From Sipunculus nudus (lineage: Eukaryota > Annelida > Sipuncula > Golfingiida > Sipunculidae): 64,000 nt of DNA. Shown here piece by piece: positions 23,181 through 36,224 of the stretch. Each line of letters begins with the position of its first letter. The first letter of the stretch is position 1. Location: the NCBI GenBank assembly GCA_026874595.1, contig CM049318.1, forward strand, positions 35,919,956 through 35,983,955, read 5' to 3'. The position numbers and the translations under genes were made by a program. The notes under the pieces are model-generated. The model did no database searches. It had not been told where the DNA came from and was given only the letters and a program-made list of their open reading frames with translations.

Positions 23181-26027
23181 CTTTTTTCTTTCGATTACAG
23201 AACAAGTATGTGCGTGTGTGAAAACAAAAGGCTCCCGGAAATTTCCCTACGTTTATACGTTTATCACTTTTAAGAAATATTTCTGAATTTATTTTTCATT
23301 GTCATAATAATGTAACTAAAATTGTATTGATTCTTCTCCACTTTATGCTAAGGCTTTCAATGTTTCTAATTCCTGAGCTTATACAAATTGGATATCTTTA
23401 TCAGCCTATATAAAGAAACTAACTCATAGACCCGGTATACCGGGCTTATTACCCGGGGAGATTTATTAACTGAGATGTGAAATGTTGGCTCATTTTTATA
23501 TAAATATAGGTTTGATATAAATATAGGTTTTCATAGGAAACTGTCTCCATAAGATATGTATAAACATTTTGGCACGACTGAAGAATAACTCACGCACCTC
23601 ACTGAGGCACAACACTTCTGTGATCAGAAAACGTTTCTATTTCCAGTTGCTTTTATCTTAATTTTGCCACTTGCTTTTAAATTACATGAATCCTAAACAT
23701 CATACCGTCCGTCCGTATAAACTCATAACCTGGTGGAGACAGTGCATGGGTGACCCTGCAGTCGCTCCAATATTTGTAATATTTATTTTGTGGGGCTGTC
23801 CTCGTGGCAAGAAATTTATACCCCGGTAGGTTTACCTTGAAGACCTGGTCACTGATGGTGGTTACATTGCGAACCGGAATGAGACGCGGGGGCATTCTGG
23901 TTTTCGATGATATTTGACTGGATTCTATCGTTGAACGTATACAGATAAAGTTGATGTGAGGAACGCATGAAAGATTTATTAAATGTACATTGCAAGGAAA
24001 CTGTTCCTTAAGAAAGAATCAGAAATATGCATAACTCGTGAGTAGCAGAAGCGGACCTAACGGGACTCCATGCAGAGGGTCCGTATTCATTTTTCACCGC
24101 CGCAACCTTTTTTTCATCGTATCAGACAAGTTTTGAGGCCTGAAACCCCAGACACCACTCCACCCAACGCCTCATCGTGAAATTGGGACCTTGAATTAGA
24201 TTTTGTCATTATTCCTCCTGGGTTGAACTCTCCATTTCATAAAGCGAGAAACATGTGTTTTTTTCTTTTACTGACCACGAACGAGGGTGAGAGCCCCGTT
24301 CAAATGAAAGGCCCGACAGGCTCAAATCCCTCACTGAAAGCAAGCGTTATTCATATGAACAATAGTAGTGTTTGAGTATGAAAGACAACGATGCATGTGT
24401 TCCGGTCATTGCCGAAGTCAGTCAGGCTGTGCTCGGTCTAACCTCTGTGCAAGACAGTAAAAACGGAAAAATCAATCAAAATTATATGTACATTAAAATT
24501 ATTTATTCTCATATCGCCTATGTCATTGCGGGCATAATAGCCTTTAAATGATGTAGGGCACACTATTGTACACAACGCGGTTTTAGAGAACATTGCGAAC
24601 AGACGTGAACCGAATTCCTTTTATAAGTATTAGATTGGCAGGAAACAGTTCTATAACATTTGGCAAAACGACCGATTTTAACAGTGAAACGTCATTTAAA
24701 ACAATATATCGTACAATGACTATTGACAGTTTACAATCCAGAACTTACATATGTGGATTATTTTTATCGGAGGTCTATAAATGATCTGATATTCATTATT
24801 GAAGGTTCACAAATCAATCTAATATAGTTTAATATTCGGCGTGTACTTGACGCCAGTACATTAGAGTGTCCTTAAAATAATGACAATCATTTCTTCAAAT
24901 GTTAATAAAACTTCATTTCATTTATACGCCAAGCACAGATACTTCAATATCTGATCAGTCACTGTCAAAGTATAATTAAATTTGGTGACAATAATGTCCT
25001 TTCTTGATTTATGATCTCCAATTTAAAAGTCTGTAATGTACATAACGCCTGTTTAAGTTTGATAAACGATCTAATTAGTCATAAATTATTATGCTTATCC
25101 TTGCTAACGGGCCAAATTTCCATCAAACTTCGAATTAACTAACTTCGACCAGACACCTCTTTCCGGTATTTCTGCTATTTGTTTGTCTCGTTTAGTTTCA
25201 CGCCGGGCTAGATTTATTTTTAATTTGAAGGCATACACGCAGGGCGGTTTATACCATCCTTTCCTGTGGGGTACCCTTCCCGTATGAATAAATGTTTGCA
25301 TGACAGGTCAGAAATTATAGCCCGCGTTTTTGTTCACAAATGATATTTACAGAAATATATTTAGTAGGGCTGGGTATTGCCTAAAATTTTGCATCACAAT
25401 ATATTGCGATATTTGGCAGCATAATGAGGTACGTATTGATATATTTTTATATATAGAAAAAAATAGCAAATATGTGTCTTTTCTGTTATATATATTCTGT
25501 ATTGTATATTATTAGATATATGTATTTCAATATTATTATTATTATTAACAATTATTTATCATATTATTTATCATGAAAATAAACTTTTATTTAGAACAGT
25601 TTATTTCAAACGAAATATGCCAACATCACTTGCTAATGTCTTATTTACATTGCGCAAAGAAACATTGAAAATTAAAGTCTTCTTTGGGCCATGTGCAAAT
25701 AACTTGACCGTGTATACCACATCGCAAGGCTGCCATTCTTAAACAATAATATACTGTTGTTAAGTTAACACTTGATCTTTCTGCAGTTATCATTAGATGT
25801 TTGCAGAGAATATTAATGAATTATCAATTATTATGACTGTGTTGAGCACAAATTTTGCGTACAAAATATTTCTCGTATACCAATAAGTCATACATCGATA
25901 TTTCGATAATATCATGCACCCGTTATATTAAGGGTAAAATTTTTGTGGCACGTATCTTATCGCTTAATATTAATACAAGTGGTAGTTACTGGGTTCTAAA
26001 ATTATATGTTGATTGAAAGAAATAAAA
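23181..26027. other. No gene confirmed; one coding-like - strand frame
   Basis: The - frame at 23677-23895 ('ISDQVFKVNLPGYKFL', 'NKYYKYWSDCRVTHALSP') reads protein-like and contains an in-frame 'cttcaag|gtaaac' donor-like site. I could not place an exon or recognise a family. The rest shows nothing. Confidence 0.25.
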
Positions 26028-26152
26028 TAACTGATATCGATTAATAGTCGTTTTTTTATGTACCTTCTGTATAACCATGAAATCTCCGGTATAGAATTAC
26101 ACCTGAACTATAGGTCGAGTTAACTCAGTATGACCTGCATATCCTAATCAAA
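26028..26152 (-). repeat. Unnamed interspersed repeat, family A, partial copy 3 (inverted)
   Basis: The reverse complement matches the 3' half of the other two copies ('aattctataccg', 'tcatggt', 'aaggtacataaa', then 'attaatcgat'). It directly abuts the TTAA-flanked element beginning at 26155. Confidence 0.55.
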
Positions 26153-26154
26153 TG

Positions 26155-26666
26155 TTAAAGGGGCCCAATCACAAATAAGCATGATGAATTAACACGAAAA
26201 ACAGCTTCTTCCCTTTAAAATAAATCTATAACTGCAAAAATTTGCATTGACAGCGTTTGCTTACTCCTGTAAACGAGAGTAAAAAACAGTGGACCGGGCG
26301 CAATAGTAGGTGTCAACATAAGCGCAGACCGTGGGGTCGTGTGCATCGCGGAGCCACAACACATGTCAAACAAGAGATGCCCTGATTACTTGACTATAAA
26401 AATGTAATACATGTTCCCGCTGGCTGAAACATCACGTGTTAGGGCTCACAATCGGACCTTCGGTCACCCGGCCTTGTTATGGTAAACAGAGAAAGTTGAC
26501 TGATTTTACCAACACGCAGAGCTATAACAAGGTGTTAAACAGCCGTCTGCGGGTACTGAGACTATAAGCTGGGATGGTTTTGCTTGGAAACTTTTTATAT
26601 AAAGCAAAACTGAACTGATACTGTTAAAGAATAGGCATGATATTGCTCTTGACTAAGGCCCTTTAA
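26155..26666. mobile_element. TTAA-flanked inverted-repeat element, family B
   Basis: Starts 'TTAAAGGGGCCCAATCAC' and ends 'GACTAAGGCCCTTTAA', with TTAA at both ends and short inverted repeats. The interior shares 'gtggaccgggcgcaatagta' and 'gggatggttttgctt' with the copy at 57813. TTAA target sites are typical of piggyBac-type transposons (known); that assignment is inferred. No coding capacity. Confidence 0.7.
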
Positions 26667-29040
26667 GGTGACTCCCTAGATGGCGACCCTTGCTCGTTGT
26701 ATTAATAAGATTTAGTTTTAATGCTGTTCGCTACTTTATGGCCCCTGTTATTATAGAACTCATACATTTAGTTTCTTTTTCGGGATCACATGACTTCACT
26801 GTATAGGCATACATAATCGTTTTGATGGATTCCGCAAAGATTTAACCAATTTAATAGATTCTGATATGAAACGACCAATCATCGATACAATCGATTAATT
26901 GGCAAACCACTTATATATTTTATATTTTCGCGAGGCTGAAATTTGGTGATTTCTTCATTTGAACGTGTCGCGAGGGATTCATTATCGCAATTGCACCAGA
27001 ACCTGTAAAATCTTAGTATAACAGGATCTGTATTGTTTTATAGTTAAAAAAAACCTACAATACTTTACTAATTCCTGGTTCAGTCATTTAATTAGGACCT
27101 GTATATGTATCACAGTTTGTGTACGGCTCATGCATGGGCCAGTTTCGAAACCAGGCAAATATTAGGTCGCTGATGAAGTTGTTTTCACAAGTCATTTTAC
27201 TCGATGGGACATCTTATTCCCGAGGGTTTCATACCCGCGATTATTTCACATTCACGAATAACGCGAAATTAAAACTCTTGCGACTATAAAGGAAACCACA
27301 GTATACAATATGTATTTTTGTTCATTTTGAATCCTTATATAATACAAAATAGCCCTGCTTTATAAAATACATAAAGTGGATTTCAATGTCAAATCGAACA
27401 TCGTTTCCTCAGAAGCAAGACGGAAACAGACCGGGGTGCTTTATAAGTTTTATTTACTGCCGTTGGTGCAGAGCTGATTAATGTAAACCAGGTTAAGATG
27501 GCCCGGTAGCGCATCGTGGAAGTTTTATGACCAGCAAATCTTGGACGCTGTATTACCTTATAACCGTGAATCACAGACCGACTCCATCCGAATCCAATAA
27601 CATAACCACTAAATGATTATGGTATCCGATATACATATCTTTATAGCCAGCAAATCCTGGTTATGAACCGATCTATCAACACTCTAATATTAACTTCTCC
27701 AGAAACATGTAGTTCTAGCTCACGTAACCGGAAGTTGTTCGTGCATCAAACATTTTATCATCCAGTAAAATTAAGATGCAGTATATTTATAATATCTTCG
27801 TGCCCAGTAAATGACTTTTTTTAAATAAATGAACAGTATATATTTCCGTGATATTACCATCAGGTTTGGATATAAACTGCATGGTGGTACTTCCAGAGAA
27901 GCAAACAATGTGTCTGAATATTATGTATGTAACAATTAGGAATGTTCATTTGAAATATATGTATTATAATTGGTATAAAGATTGGTCGAAAAGCAAAAGG
28001 AAAGAACAACATTTGGTATTTTGGATCAGCATATAATAGAAGTCCACTTGGCATTAGCCAATGGTGTGTGAAGGATATGTTACGTCAGTGAAACACGACT
28101 CTTGGGAACATTCTCCCCTATAATGCTACTCTTATTTCTCAACAAAGTGATAGCAAATCTCGATATTTTATTTAATAAGAGTACCATAAAGCATACAGAG
28201 CGCTCAACCTTGGTGGGGGCCGAAAGTCAAAGTCGGCTGAGTTATATAATAACTGTCCTAATGACGTAGCCACCCACTCCATTGTTAAATGAAACCACCG
28301 AACACAATCCAAAACTAAAAAAAAAAGATAGATGCGGAATAGGGGACCGTATACTCAAAATTTAGCGAGATTCTGGGGAAAAGTCTGGCCCTGTTCACAG
28401 ATTCGAGCCCGTATCGCGCAATCCACTGACTCAAAATTCAGGCAAGCCCCGGCAGTCAAACACAGACTGCATTAGTCAGACACGCAAACATTTAGTCGCC
28501 AGCACTGGCTATGTGTTTTTTTTTTTTATCAACATTGCTTCATTTAATAAGAGGGGTTTGATCGATAGGCATCTTGGCGCTGAAGCGGACGTATTTCATA
28601 GATGTTATGTGAAAATTAGATTAAGCTATGTTTACGAGGGACGCTTTTAATATTCTATATAGCATCTTCACCTTCAAGCCGCAAGTGTACATCACCATGC
28701 ATGCAGGGAGAACTGGCAAGCCCTTGATATTTTAATTTATTGAAAAACGTGTTCCATTTCTAACCATAGAGACCCAAGGAAAAGGGGCACATATGATGGT
28801 AAATAAGGCCTTTGTAAAATATTGATTTTGGGATGGGCAAAACCGGAGCAGCAAATGAACCCGCCACGACTTAGATTAGATCTACAAGCTTCAATCTATA
28901 AATTGTTTGGCAAACAAACATTTCGATATCTGTGTGATTTACATGTCTGAATGGTAAAATAGATATTTTCGGATGTTTATACAATACATTTTGCTTATTT
29001 CCTCTAATTTAGGAGGACAATGAAATGGGAGATCTGAAAT
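26667..29040. other. No gene recognised
   Basis: AT-rich. Opposed frames at 27848-28054 and a - strand frame at 27389 have no supporting context. Confidence 0.5.
28375..28450 (-). mobile_element. Possible tRNA-derived SINE fragment
   Basis: On the - strand, 'gtcagtggattgcgcgatac' followed by 'gggctcgaatctg' resembles an A-box/B-box pair. No second copy in the window. Confidence 0.3.
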
Positions 29041-29058
29041 TGTTTGTCATAAAAATGC

Positions 29059-29199
29059 TCCCCCCCCCCCCCCACACACACACGTTGTATAGGGATCCAT
29101 TAACGTTGTCACAGCGTGTTATGGTTGCATCAGCTTTGAGAAACACTCACACACACGCACACACGCTGCAGCTTATCACTCCAAGGGGGGGGGGGGGGC
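29059..29199. repeat. Poly-C and poly-G tracts in inverted arrangement
   Basis: A 14-base C run plus (AC)n at 29059-29083 faces (AC)n plus a 13-base G run at 29145-29198. The homopolymers could pair into a hairpin. The 69-codon frame across it is low-complexity. Confidence 0.8.
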
Positions 29200-29440
29200 A
29201 ATTAAAACGCGAATGTTTATATGCATGTCTATGACGTCACGTATTGCGGTAGACAATCCGTCCGTTCATGCGTTAATTAAACCCTTAATGTCGTGGCAAT
29301 AATCTGCTATGATGGATTTTCTTCTAACCATAACCACTAACCACGTTCAATCATCGGCAAATCAACCAGGCTACTATGTAGTGTCGCCGTGATACCTTAC
29401 GAAGTTTATGATGGATTTTACCTCATAAAATGTTATCCCC

Positions 29441-29541
29441 ACTGCTCGATTTTTTTGCGATGAACGCATCCGATAAATGCAGAGGGGATTCCATTTTTAA
29501 CCGCTCGATTTTTTTTGCGATGAACGCATACGATAAATACA
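29441..29541. repeat. Tandem pair of ~60-base units
   Basis: 'gctcgatttttttgcgatga' followed by 'acgcatccgataaatgcag' recurs about 61 bases later with two or three changes. Related 'gatgcgat' and 'cgataaacg' words continue to 29755. Confidence 0.75.
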
Positions 29542-29613
29542 GTGTTCAATATCAGCTATCTACGGATCCGTTGAACGCAGCTGATAATCATTCCCGGGGA
29601 TATGTGTTCAGGA

Positions 29614-30196
29614 GTTTCAATTTAGTTTTTGATAGTGGACCGAGTTTTATTTCGTTTATAATGCTGTCTTAATTGTTTGTTTTTGTTCCCTTTATCCCTA
29701 GACGGATGCGATGACTGATGCGTTAATTGGATGCGATAAACGCTGGTATGTGTCACTAGCTTAAGATAATAAACTGCTGTCCATATGGTTGGACAAATAA
29801 CTTTTTATGAGCGGGGAGACATTACTCCAACGACCCAGATAAGCTACGAGGTATAAAGTTAGGAACAGAAATTGTTATGTCTTGAATTTACCACTTCTTT
29901 CATATTTTTGGCAGATTTTAACTGTGTAAATTGTATTTGCTCGCATTTCCTTATCGAGAGACTTTAAAATAAATCGGTGTTACGAAGGTCACGATAAAAT
30001 TCACCGATACCATATTAATTCTAATCTTTTCCCCCTACTCTGTGTCTTTTTATTTTGTTTTCCATGTAAATAACATATATAGACATTGCCTTTCATGGAT
30101 TTTAACGGGTTATTTAGAGAAGCTGTGGCATAATACATGGAGGAATGGTTTCAGTTTGGTTTTTGACAGAGTTTTATTTCGTTTATCATGCTGTCA
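29614..30196. repeat. Two dispersed copies of a ~50-base sequence
   Basis: 29614-29668 and 30146-30196 both carry a 'tttcartttrgtttttgaya' block followed by 'gagttttatttcgtttat' and 'atgctgtc'. The intervening sequence is unrelated. Confidence 0.6.
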
Positions 30197-31373
30197 AGGA
30201 TGTTTCATGTACGGCCTTTATTTCTGTCTGGTCACATTTACCAATGTGGGTTGCATTTCCGGTCGCGTTTATATATTTGTTTATTCGTTATGTTAGATAT
30301 ATTAAACAAAATTGCAACATATCTTTCGGGGAATAAAGACCAATGAAATATATGACATTGTTAATTATGAATTAATCAACACCGTTTAATAAAAAGAGTA
30401 TATATGTAACATATTGTATTAAATTCAAGAAAGCATTTTTAAATTCATCGTGCCCACTGGATAATTTTAGTCAGGCGAAATATATTAAATTTAACATGAG
30501 CTTTCTTCTATCAAAATTTTATTTTAAATGTAAAGAACATGTCTTAAGAAATAGGTTTCAGAAGTGAACGGTGAACGATATTACCATAATGAGCTTAGTA
30601 TAATATTTATATTTGCAGCTCTGACTAAAGAGTTTTAACAAACACCTTATCTTTAAGAACCTACCATCGTGTATAAAGTCCAGACATTTTTCCAGGAACC
30701 ACGGGCTTTGTCCTAGACATAAACATTTCAACCAATGATCACACGGTGATTCCATTAAATGATTAAACACCATTTTGAATTATCTATTCGCCTGTCTTAT
30801 TATATGATAAAAATTTTGGCCAGTCTTAATGCCTCTGTATCACTTTTCATTTCCTGAGATGAAGAAACAGCCCGGAGTATGTCGTTTTATAATTAAATAA
30901 AATCGTTTGCCAAATGTCAGATTTACTGTTTCACAGTTCATATCAATAAAGCTCATGCATGGATATAAAACAAAATAAAAAAAGATACTATTAACAGTTA
31001 ATCAAATGCAATTAATATCTGATGCATGCACGAGCTGATATCGTGATGATGTGTGTAGTTTGATTTAACTGTGTTCAACTTCATCTTTTAATTTTTTTTA
31101 TTACATGCATTCATGAGATAGCTAAAAAGAGAAAAAGTTAACCATTTTCCCAATTAATTTGTAGTAAACCTTCGTAAAATTTTTAAAAACATGTACATTA
31201 CCTGCTTATACAAGGCAGTGCGTTAAATGAGATCATGACACCCTGTGACATCCACTTTATAATCTTGATAACGCTTCTTATTCCAAAATGGCTGATTCAT
31301 GTCATTTTCAAACCATATGTCGAAACTAAAGTGGAATTGTTTACTTTTTAGTTAGAAACAAATGACAATACTA

Positions 31374-31374
<1 letters not shown>
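30197..31374. other. No gene seen
   Basis: AT-rich sequence without motifs. Confidence 0.5.

Positions 31375-31432
<58 letters not shown>
31375..31432. repeat. (TA)n microsatellite
   Basis: Perfect TA repeat. Confidence 0.95.
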
Positions 31433-31435
<3 letters not shown>

Positions 31436-31834
31436 CTGTTTGCCTGTATATTCATAAATCTGAGTCTGGATGCTTACGTCTTATTAATGTTGACAGGACG
31501 ATTGTAACTCCTGCTACTCTGTAGAAAGTTTTATGTATTGGCAATATACCTACCGGCGATATCGCCCACGAACGATCCTATATTTTTTATTATGTTTCTC
31601 TTAGTGATTGACCATGGACTTCGGATTGGCCTAGTGGGAAATATGGTTCTCGTTCTGTTCTTCTTTTTACGTAAATGCATGCTGTATGATTTTATTTTTT
31701 ATGGCTTCCTCAACAGCGTTTTGTTTTTATTCGCTGTGATGTATACTTTGTATGGATGCAATATTTAGAAAAATATGGCTCTTGCTCGATTCTTTTTTCT
31801 CAGAATACATAATGTTATTGTTATTTCCTAGCCT

Positions 31835-32935
31835 CCAAAAGTTTTGCTTTTATTCGCTCACCTGACTTAAAGTCAACCAAGGTATAGGAATGGCGTTTTG
31901 TCCGTCGTCCGTCCGAGCGTCTGACCGCTAACCCTAGAAACTTGTTACTGAGTATCCAGGTAGGTAATAACAAATCTTCTTGGAAACCTGAAATTAGCTC
32001 ACTGTGACCTATATCCTCCGAGCTATAGGGCTTGAAAGTATATCCAAGAATTAAAAAAAATGATACAAATCCTCCAGTATCTTGATAATTAATGCATGGA
32101 TTGACATGAATCTTTTTCATGAATATTGCCCATGACTAGCTGCGTCAGTTTCCGAAAACTGGTGTAAAACCCCTGTATTTTTTTTCTAATTTTTGCGATT
32201 TTTTTCTGACTTTGAGACCATCTAATGACAGCAGTTATGTTAGTTTCTCAGCTGTGGGTTTATCCAATTTCCCGAATGTGTTCGGCAATGTGTTATTAAG
32301 ATTGATATTTTCAGTTCCTGAGGACTGGTGGCGCCACGTGTGTTTTTCTATTTTGGATGCATTTTTTCCTTAATTTTGAGACTGCCAAATTATATTGATA
32401 CTATCAGATTTGCAACTGTGGTTTCATCTATGTCCTTAAACCTTGTGTGTTTATAAGGGTCCCGCTTGAATAAGCGGATGCCCGATATTAATCACCCTGT
32501 TCGTCTGCTTGTTCGTCTGCTCGGCTTTCTGTATGTCCCTCAAAATTGTTTCCTGTTGATAACTCCAGTTTGGATTGACGTATGGATTTCAAACTTGAAT
32601 TGCATATAGCCCACCTCTAACTCAAGTACTCTATTGATTTCGGGGTTATGAGGTCAAAGGTCAAGGCCACATAACACACTTATTGAGAAAGATTGTGAAT
32701 GCGCCAAACATTTCATCCCAAACCTTCCATCCAGCACATCTAGCTGATCTGCCCATAAAGAAGAAGCTGTTTGATTTAGGGGTCACAATGTCATAGGTCA
32801 TGGTCATACGGGCCATCTGTGCACATATTTGTTTCTGGATGATAACTCCAGTTTGCATTGACAAATTGTTTTCAATCGTGACTTCTGTTTGACCCACCAA
32901 TATTGTACACAGGTTGGATTCAAACTGGTCACAGG
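31835..32935. repeat. Decayed long interspersed repeat with 'gtccgtcgtccgtc' and 'gaggtcaaaggtca' words
   Basis: Contains 'ctcacctgacttaaagtcaa', 'gtccgtcgtccgtccgagc', repeated 'tgataactccagtttg' phrases (32555 and 32839) and 'gaggtcaaaggtcaaggcc'. Such phrases recur in dispersed non-coding repeats of marine invertebrates (general knowledge). The repeated 'aactccagttt' phrases suggest internal tandem structure of ~285 bases. Confidence 0.5.
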
Positions 32936-34269
32936 ACCCATATTTTGAAAAAAAAAACTCAGAAACATTTTCTTATAGACAAAGTCAGCTGAGCATCAAC
33001 ACCCATTGATCCTTAGTTCGCTGTAGATTTTATATAATGGAAACAAACTGTTTTTAATGATTTATTCCAGAAAAGAAAAATGAATCTCACTTTAAGTAAA
33101 TGTATTTTTTTATATTATACAAATGTCATATCTTCCTAAAGACCATTGGTAGTATAAAACCTATGTAATAAACTAAGAAAATAGTGTTGATTCAGCACCT
33201 TTAATTATAGAAAATGGGTCTGATAGCTAAAGTAAGGAATGAAATTTGTAGAGGGGATGTTTAGTAACATTCATCCGCTGACATGCTTGTGTTAATCATT
33301 TTCTATCTGTAGTAAAGGTGAGTTAGGAAAATGAGCAAACATCATCAGCTTCCCCTGGATCTGAACTGTGGTTTGGTAATGACTTTTTATCATATCCCTG
33401 GCGTTTTACTCTGACAAGAACACACAGGACTCTCCAATAAACATTTCCACATTTTTTTCATAAGAAAGTTGACAAGCACGTTTTTGCTGCGCTTAAGCGA
33501 TATTTTTTTTCGAAATACCATATTATCATACCCATCTTACTAGGGGGATTCATAAGATAAAAGTTTATAAAAAACGACATTCCTGTTGCCCGGCTTTAGT
33601 TCTATATTTGCAGTCTAATAACCCTATGACAAACAAAGACATTTCCTGTTTTGTTCACTTTATAGAAAATTACTTAAGAGACTAACAAGAAATAAGCCAT
33701 TGTTCTCTGTATCACTTGGATATTGTGCTGGGTACGAATTGAATATTCTTTTATTTGATCAGGCCAAGGTCTCACCATTTCATTGCAATTCATTTGTTTG
33801 TACAGAACTGTTAATTACAGGAATTTTATTTGGCGCGCCTTACAGAGATTCCGTCAAGGTCTCATTAGTTAATTCAATTTATCTGGTGATTGTTTTGTTA
33901 ACAAGCCATCCTGAACTAATCCTTTGTCCTAGATGAAGCATGCTTGAGTGGGATTAGGCGTCATCCCTATAATGAAGCACATCAGGCGGTGAAGTCATGG
34001 AATAAATTTAACTATTTGTCAGCGACATTACCATCTAAAGTTCATCCAGGTCAATTTGATATATCACGAGAGAAAAGAGATCTTCTAGCAGTCAGTTTAA
34101 CTACTTTACCCATGAAGTTTGCGCACAAAAATATCAATGTGCTTCATCGATATCTTCACCGTCATTTGTCCTAAGCATTTACAGAGTCACGTGTAGATCG
34201 GTTCGTTATTTTGCGAGATCCTTGGGAAATGCAAACAGAATTGCAATTCGCAAGATGTTAAACCGGCTA
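32936..34269. other. No gene confirmed
   Basis: Two + frames almost abut (33700-33936 and 33944-34174, different frames). The second ('YNEAHQAVKSWNKFNYLS') is mildly protein-like. No family recognised. Confidence 0.3.
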
Positions 34270-34580
34270 CTGTGCATGGTTTAAGGATAGACCGCAGGGC
34301 TATGAGCCGGGGGATCTTGAGTTCGAAATTTTGCTCAACAGACGTGTTTCCCTCACAAAGGAGTGCGCTATTCGGGGGTTCATCGGTTTTATGACCCAGC
34401 AATTGGCTTGACAAACACCTAAGACCCGCAGGAGTGGTACATCTAGCCTGGTTGACGCCAGAATTATCGCTTGTTAGCTTCTGTCACGTGATCCAAAACC
34501 TGAATGGAATTCTTCATATGTAAATAGAGGTAAATGAGGCGGTTACCTCAACCAGTAATTCTTTAAACAAAAATAAACAA
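34270..34580 (+). mobile_element. tRNA-derived SINE, family 1, older copy
   Basis: Has a B-box-like 'gagttcgaaat' near 34320 and a body matching the copy at 58516 ('gtttccctcacaaaggagt' against 'gtttctctcataaatgagt', 'atgacccag', 'gttgacgccagaatta'). It closes with 'gcggttacctca' and an A-rich tail near 34565-34580. Antisense reading frames here are incidental. Confidence 0.65.
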
Positions 34581-35897
34581 GAAGTTAGTACCAAATAGTT
34601 TACAATCTCATCAGGGTTTCTAGGCTATAACGGGTTAGAAATGTCTTAATATCATGACATTACTAATACATAAACCTTTGTTCTCATTACCTCAATCAGG
34701 TTTCGGGGTTTGTTTGTAGACCTTACCATGCTGTATTACTGGTTGTGACAATATTGTTATATTGGATAAAGCAACCTATGAAACGCCATGAAATGCTCTT
34801 TTCACAGGGGAAATCGTGCAAATTGCTTGTTCAGCGCGCTCGTGTGTCTACGGGATCTAATATTAAATTTTTACTGCCCAGGATATATGCATCGTTGCCT
34901 GAATTTATCATGTAATAGAACACCATCATACGAACGCCTGTGACATTGGAACACATAATGTTGCGGTGTCGTGTACAGGGTTAGCATGCTTTATCGAAAC
35001 ATCTATGGTTTAATACAAGTAGATTGAACTGACCGATACAAGAATTAAGATCGTTATGGTTATCGATAGTTCGGTCAAAAAACAATACCATGAAACAGGT
35101 ACAGTCTCCATGGACTGCAATCAACACGTTTTAATTTAATTTAATCTTTATTACATTAAATGCAATCAAGTCTTTTTTTTTTTGATACGGGGTCCAAATG
35201 TAGAAACAATTAAAGATCGAGGATTAAATATCTATTTATGAAACAGTTACTTATCTAAAATTAGACAGCGTTGTTATGTGCTCCTGGAGCCATACAAGTC
35301 GGTTTGTTAAAACTATTTTAAGGACCAGAGTTATTAGCCTGTTTCCGGAACCGGCCTAATGGTTTGTTTTAGAATCTGAGTTAATTCACAAAAAAAATAG
35401 ATGTGTGGTTTCTGGGTTTTCTTTATGAGCGGGCTTTATTAAATCTGCCTACATAAACACGTCTAGAAAGCCTATATTAGGAACCCTCTAGAACATATCC
35501 CTAATTTAACAGCTAAACCCTCCACACGTTGTAGCAAAAAGATCCTTTACGCGGAATCAGAAGGATAAAAAGGTAGACACTTGTTTGAATACTTTATGTA
35601 ATGGAAGCAAATTTAATATAGTCTTCATATGAAATTTGACTATTCCAAACTTGGAGCTATCCACTAATAAATAGAGTTAAACGTTTGTCACAATTATGAA
35701 ATATGGTATTATTTATTGTACTCACGTGGATATTTCGACAAAAACCCTGAATTTTCGTCTTGAGTGTCCATCGTATTACACGCATTACACACTTAACGAT
35801 TATGTTTTTTTTTAAACAAGAAAAATATTATTGGGGAAAATATGGTTATAGGAAGTGCACATTTTGTTCGTTGACTGTCTTACAATAGTGGTTCATG

Positions 35898-36081
35898 TCA
35901 AAATGACACTGGGACAGAAAACAAGACAATAACAAGGGCAACGCCAGCAAACAAATCGGGTTTCTGAGACCACTTCTGGATGGCAGCCTTCTGCCGCGTG
36001 AGGAATTTATGGCTGGCGTCTTCTCGCTGAACTGCCCTTTTATAGGTCTTCCCACCCACGTGACCTGGCTCCGTAACTACC
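35898..36081 (-). CDS. Candidate terminal exon of an unidentified protein with a C-terminal membrane tail
   Basis: Read on the - strand, a strong acceptor ('cctgtttgtttttcag') ends just before 36081, followed by one base completing a codon, 60 sense codons and a TGA at 35898. The first ~40 residues are basic and polar, with 'KTYKRAVQREDASHKF' and 'RQKAAIQKWSQKPD'. The last 18 residues, 'LFAGVALVIVLFSVPVSF', are hydrophobic and look like a tail anchor or last transmembrane helix ending at the stop. Codon composition is richer in G and C than the flanks. I do not recognise the family. No convincing upstream exon was found; a weak - strand exon-like ORF near 36880-37000 may or may not belong. 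No AATAAA was seen close downstream. A chance ORF after a chance acceptor remains possible. Confidence 0.5.
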
Positions 36082-36224
36082 CTGAAAAACAAACAGGAAA
36101 CCCTCGGATGTCTGGTTCTCAAATTACTCTCACTTTACAAAAGATGTATTTTTCTTTTATCGTTAACCAATATCATGTCGACTGCACAAAGGTATTCACT
36201 AACATTTTCTGTAGAATTTACGAA

